Positions 15,981-16,079 of a stretch of 16,079 bases of DNA are shown here, piece after piece. The stretch is from the NCBI GenBank assembly GCA_964492925.1, contig CAZBMF010000050.1, forward strand, positions 1-16,079, given 5' to 3'. The first letter of the stretch is position 1. Every line of letters begins with the position of its first letter. Source of the stretch: VMCP01 sp964492925. Its GTDB lineage: Bacteria > Bacteroidota > Bacteroidia > NS11-12g > UBA955. The translations under genes were made by a program, and so were the position numbers. Under the pieces are notes generated by a model, which made no database searches, was not told where the DNA came from, and was given only the letters and a program-made list of their open reading frames with translations.

Positions 15981-16003
15981 CGAAACTTTTTTCGATTTTT
16001 TTT
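15981..16003 (+). terminator. Weak hairpin terminator before the tRNA
   Basis: CGAAA (15981-15985) and TTTCG (15990-15994) form a 5-bp stem with a 4-nt loop, followed by A and eight T. It lies between the DUF2202 gene and the tRNA promoter. The stem is short, so efficiency is doubtful. Confidence 0.4.
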
Positions 16004-16035
16004 AAAAGAATTTCGGAAACAATGAATTTAAATTT

Positions 16036-16043
16036 TATATTTG
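16036..16043 (+). promoter_or_regulatory. -7 promoter box of the tRNA
   Basis: TATATTTG matches TAnnTTTG exactly and ends 10 nt before the first base of the tRNA, so transcription would start just before the mature 5' end. Confidence 0.6.
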
Positions 16044-16053
16044 CAGTCCCGTT

Positions 16054-16079
16054 GGTGAGATGGGTGAGTGGCTGAAACC
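16054..16079 (+). tRNA. 5' part of a type II tRNA, probably tRNA-Ser (cut by the window edge)
   Basis: The sequence fits a tRNA 5' half: a 7-nt acceptor arm GGTGAGA, TG at positions 8-9, then a D arm with stem GGT pairing with ACC. The expected A14, G15, G18-G19 and A21 are in place. The GAGTGGCTGAA D-loop pattern and the 3-bp D stem are typical of serine tRNAs, less so of leucine. The anticodon and the rest lie outside the window, so isotype is inferred. Confidence 0.75.

Noticed and set aside
15949..16005. Micro-ORF of 18 codons with a CCC-x-x-C cluster
   Set aside because: It is very short, has no promoter box at the usual place, and its end overlaps the hairpin and T run before the tRNA. 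It is probably chance.
1..16079. CRISPR array, prophage, IS element or toxin-antitoxin module
   Set aside because: No regularly spaced repeats, transposase or integrase, terminal inverted repeats with target duplications, or small toxin-antitoxin gene pairs were found. Short repeats seen are isolated.

Overview
The window reads as Bacteroidota chromosome, probably a Flavobacteriia- or Sphingobacteriia-like lineage. The DNA is AT-rich, starts lack Shine-Dalgarno sites, and -7 boxes of the phylum type (TAnnTTTG) precede most start codons. Two secreted proteins end in type IX secretion (T9SS) type A sorting domains, and PKD and GEVED domains are present. No phage, IS, CRISPR or toxin-antitoxin locus is visible. 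Two runs of exactly 10 N (4994-5003 and 11042-11051) look like assembly placeholders, and each lies inside a gene.

Layout. Positions 1-93 hold the 3' end of a probable outer-membrane beta-barrel gene, followed by a hairpin terminator. Positions 184-2811 (+) encode an 875-residue ATPase with two CbxX/SpoVK-type AAA+ domains behind two copies of a beta-rich module. It converges on, and overlaps by 11 nt, a minus-strand operon of two exported proteins. The first gene of that operon is a very large BNR-propeller/GEVED/PKD/T9SS protein (8987 to 3725, interrupted by an N run). The second is a small exported probable propeller protein (3721 to 2801), 3 nt further on. A divergent 154-nt promoter region separates this operon from a plus-strand series: a PIF1-like helicase with a C-terminal HTH, xseA, a kelch-like T9SS protein, xseB, a SAM methyltransferase, a DUF2202 ferritin-like lipoprotein, and finally the 5' end of a type II tRNA (probably Ser) cut by the window edge.

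How the parts relate. The helicase, XseA and XseB are DNA-metabolism genes. XseA and XseB should form exonuclease VII, yet their genes are separated by the kelch/T9SS gene. Three exported proteins are known or probable beta-propellers (BNR, kelch-like and an acidic-motif type).

The most interesting signals are regulatory. The kelch/T9SS gene and the DUF2202 lipoprotein gene each carry a perfect GTGA-N6-TCAC dyad of the Crp/Fnr type centred exactly 41.5 bp upstream of the start codon. Four plus-strand genes have their -7 box only 3-6 nt before the start codon, which implies leaderless mRNAs; in that frame -41.5 is the classical class II activator position. Other items are a strong terminator for the AAA+ gene embedded in the convergent coding sequence, and a short repeat (ATGTCCCTCAAAAA) present three times in unrelated contexts.
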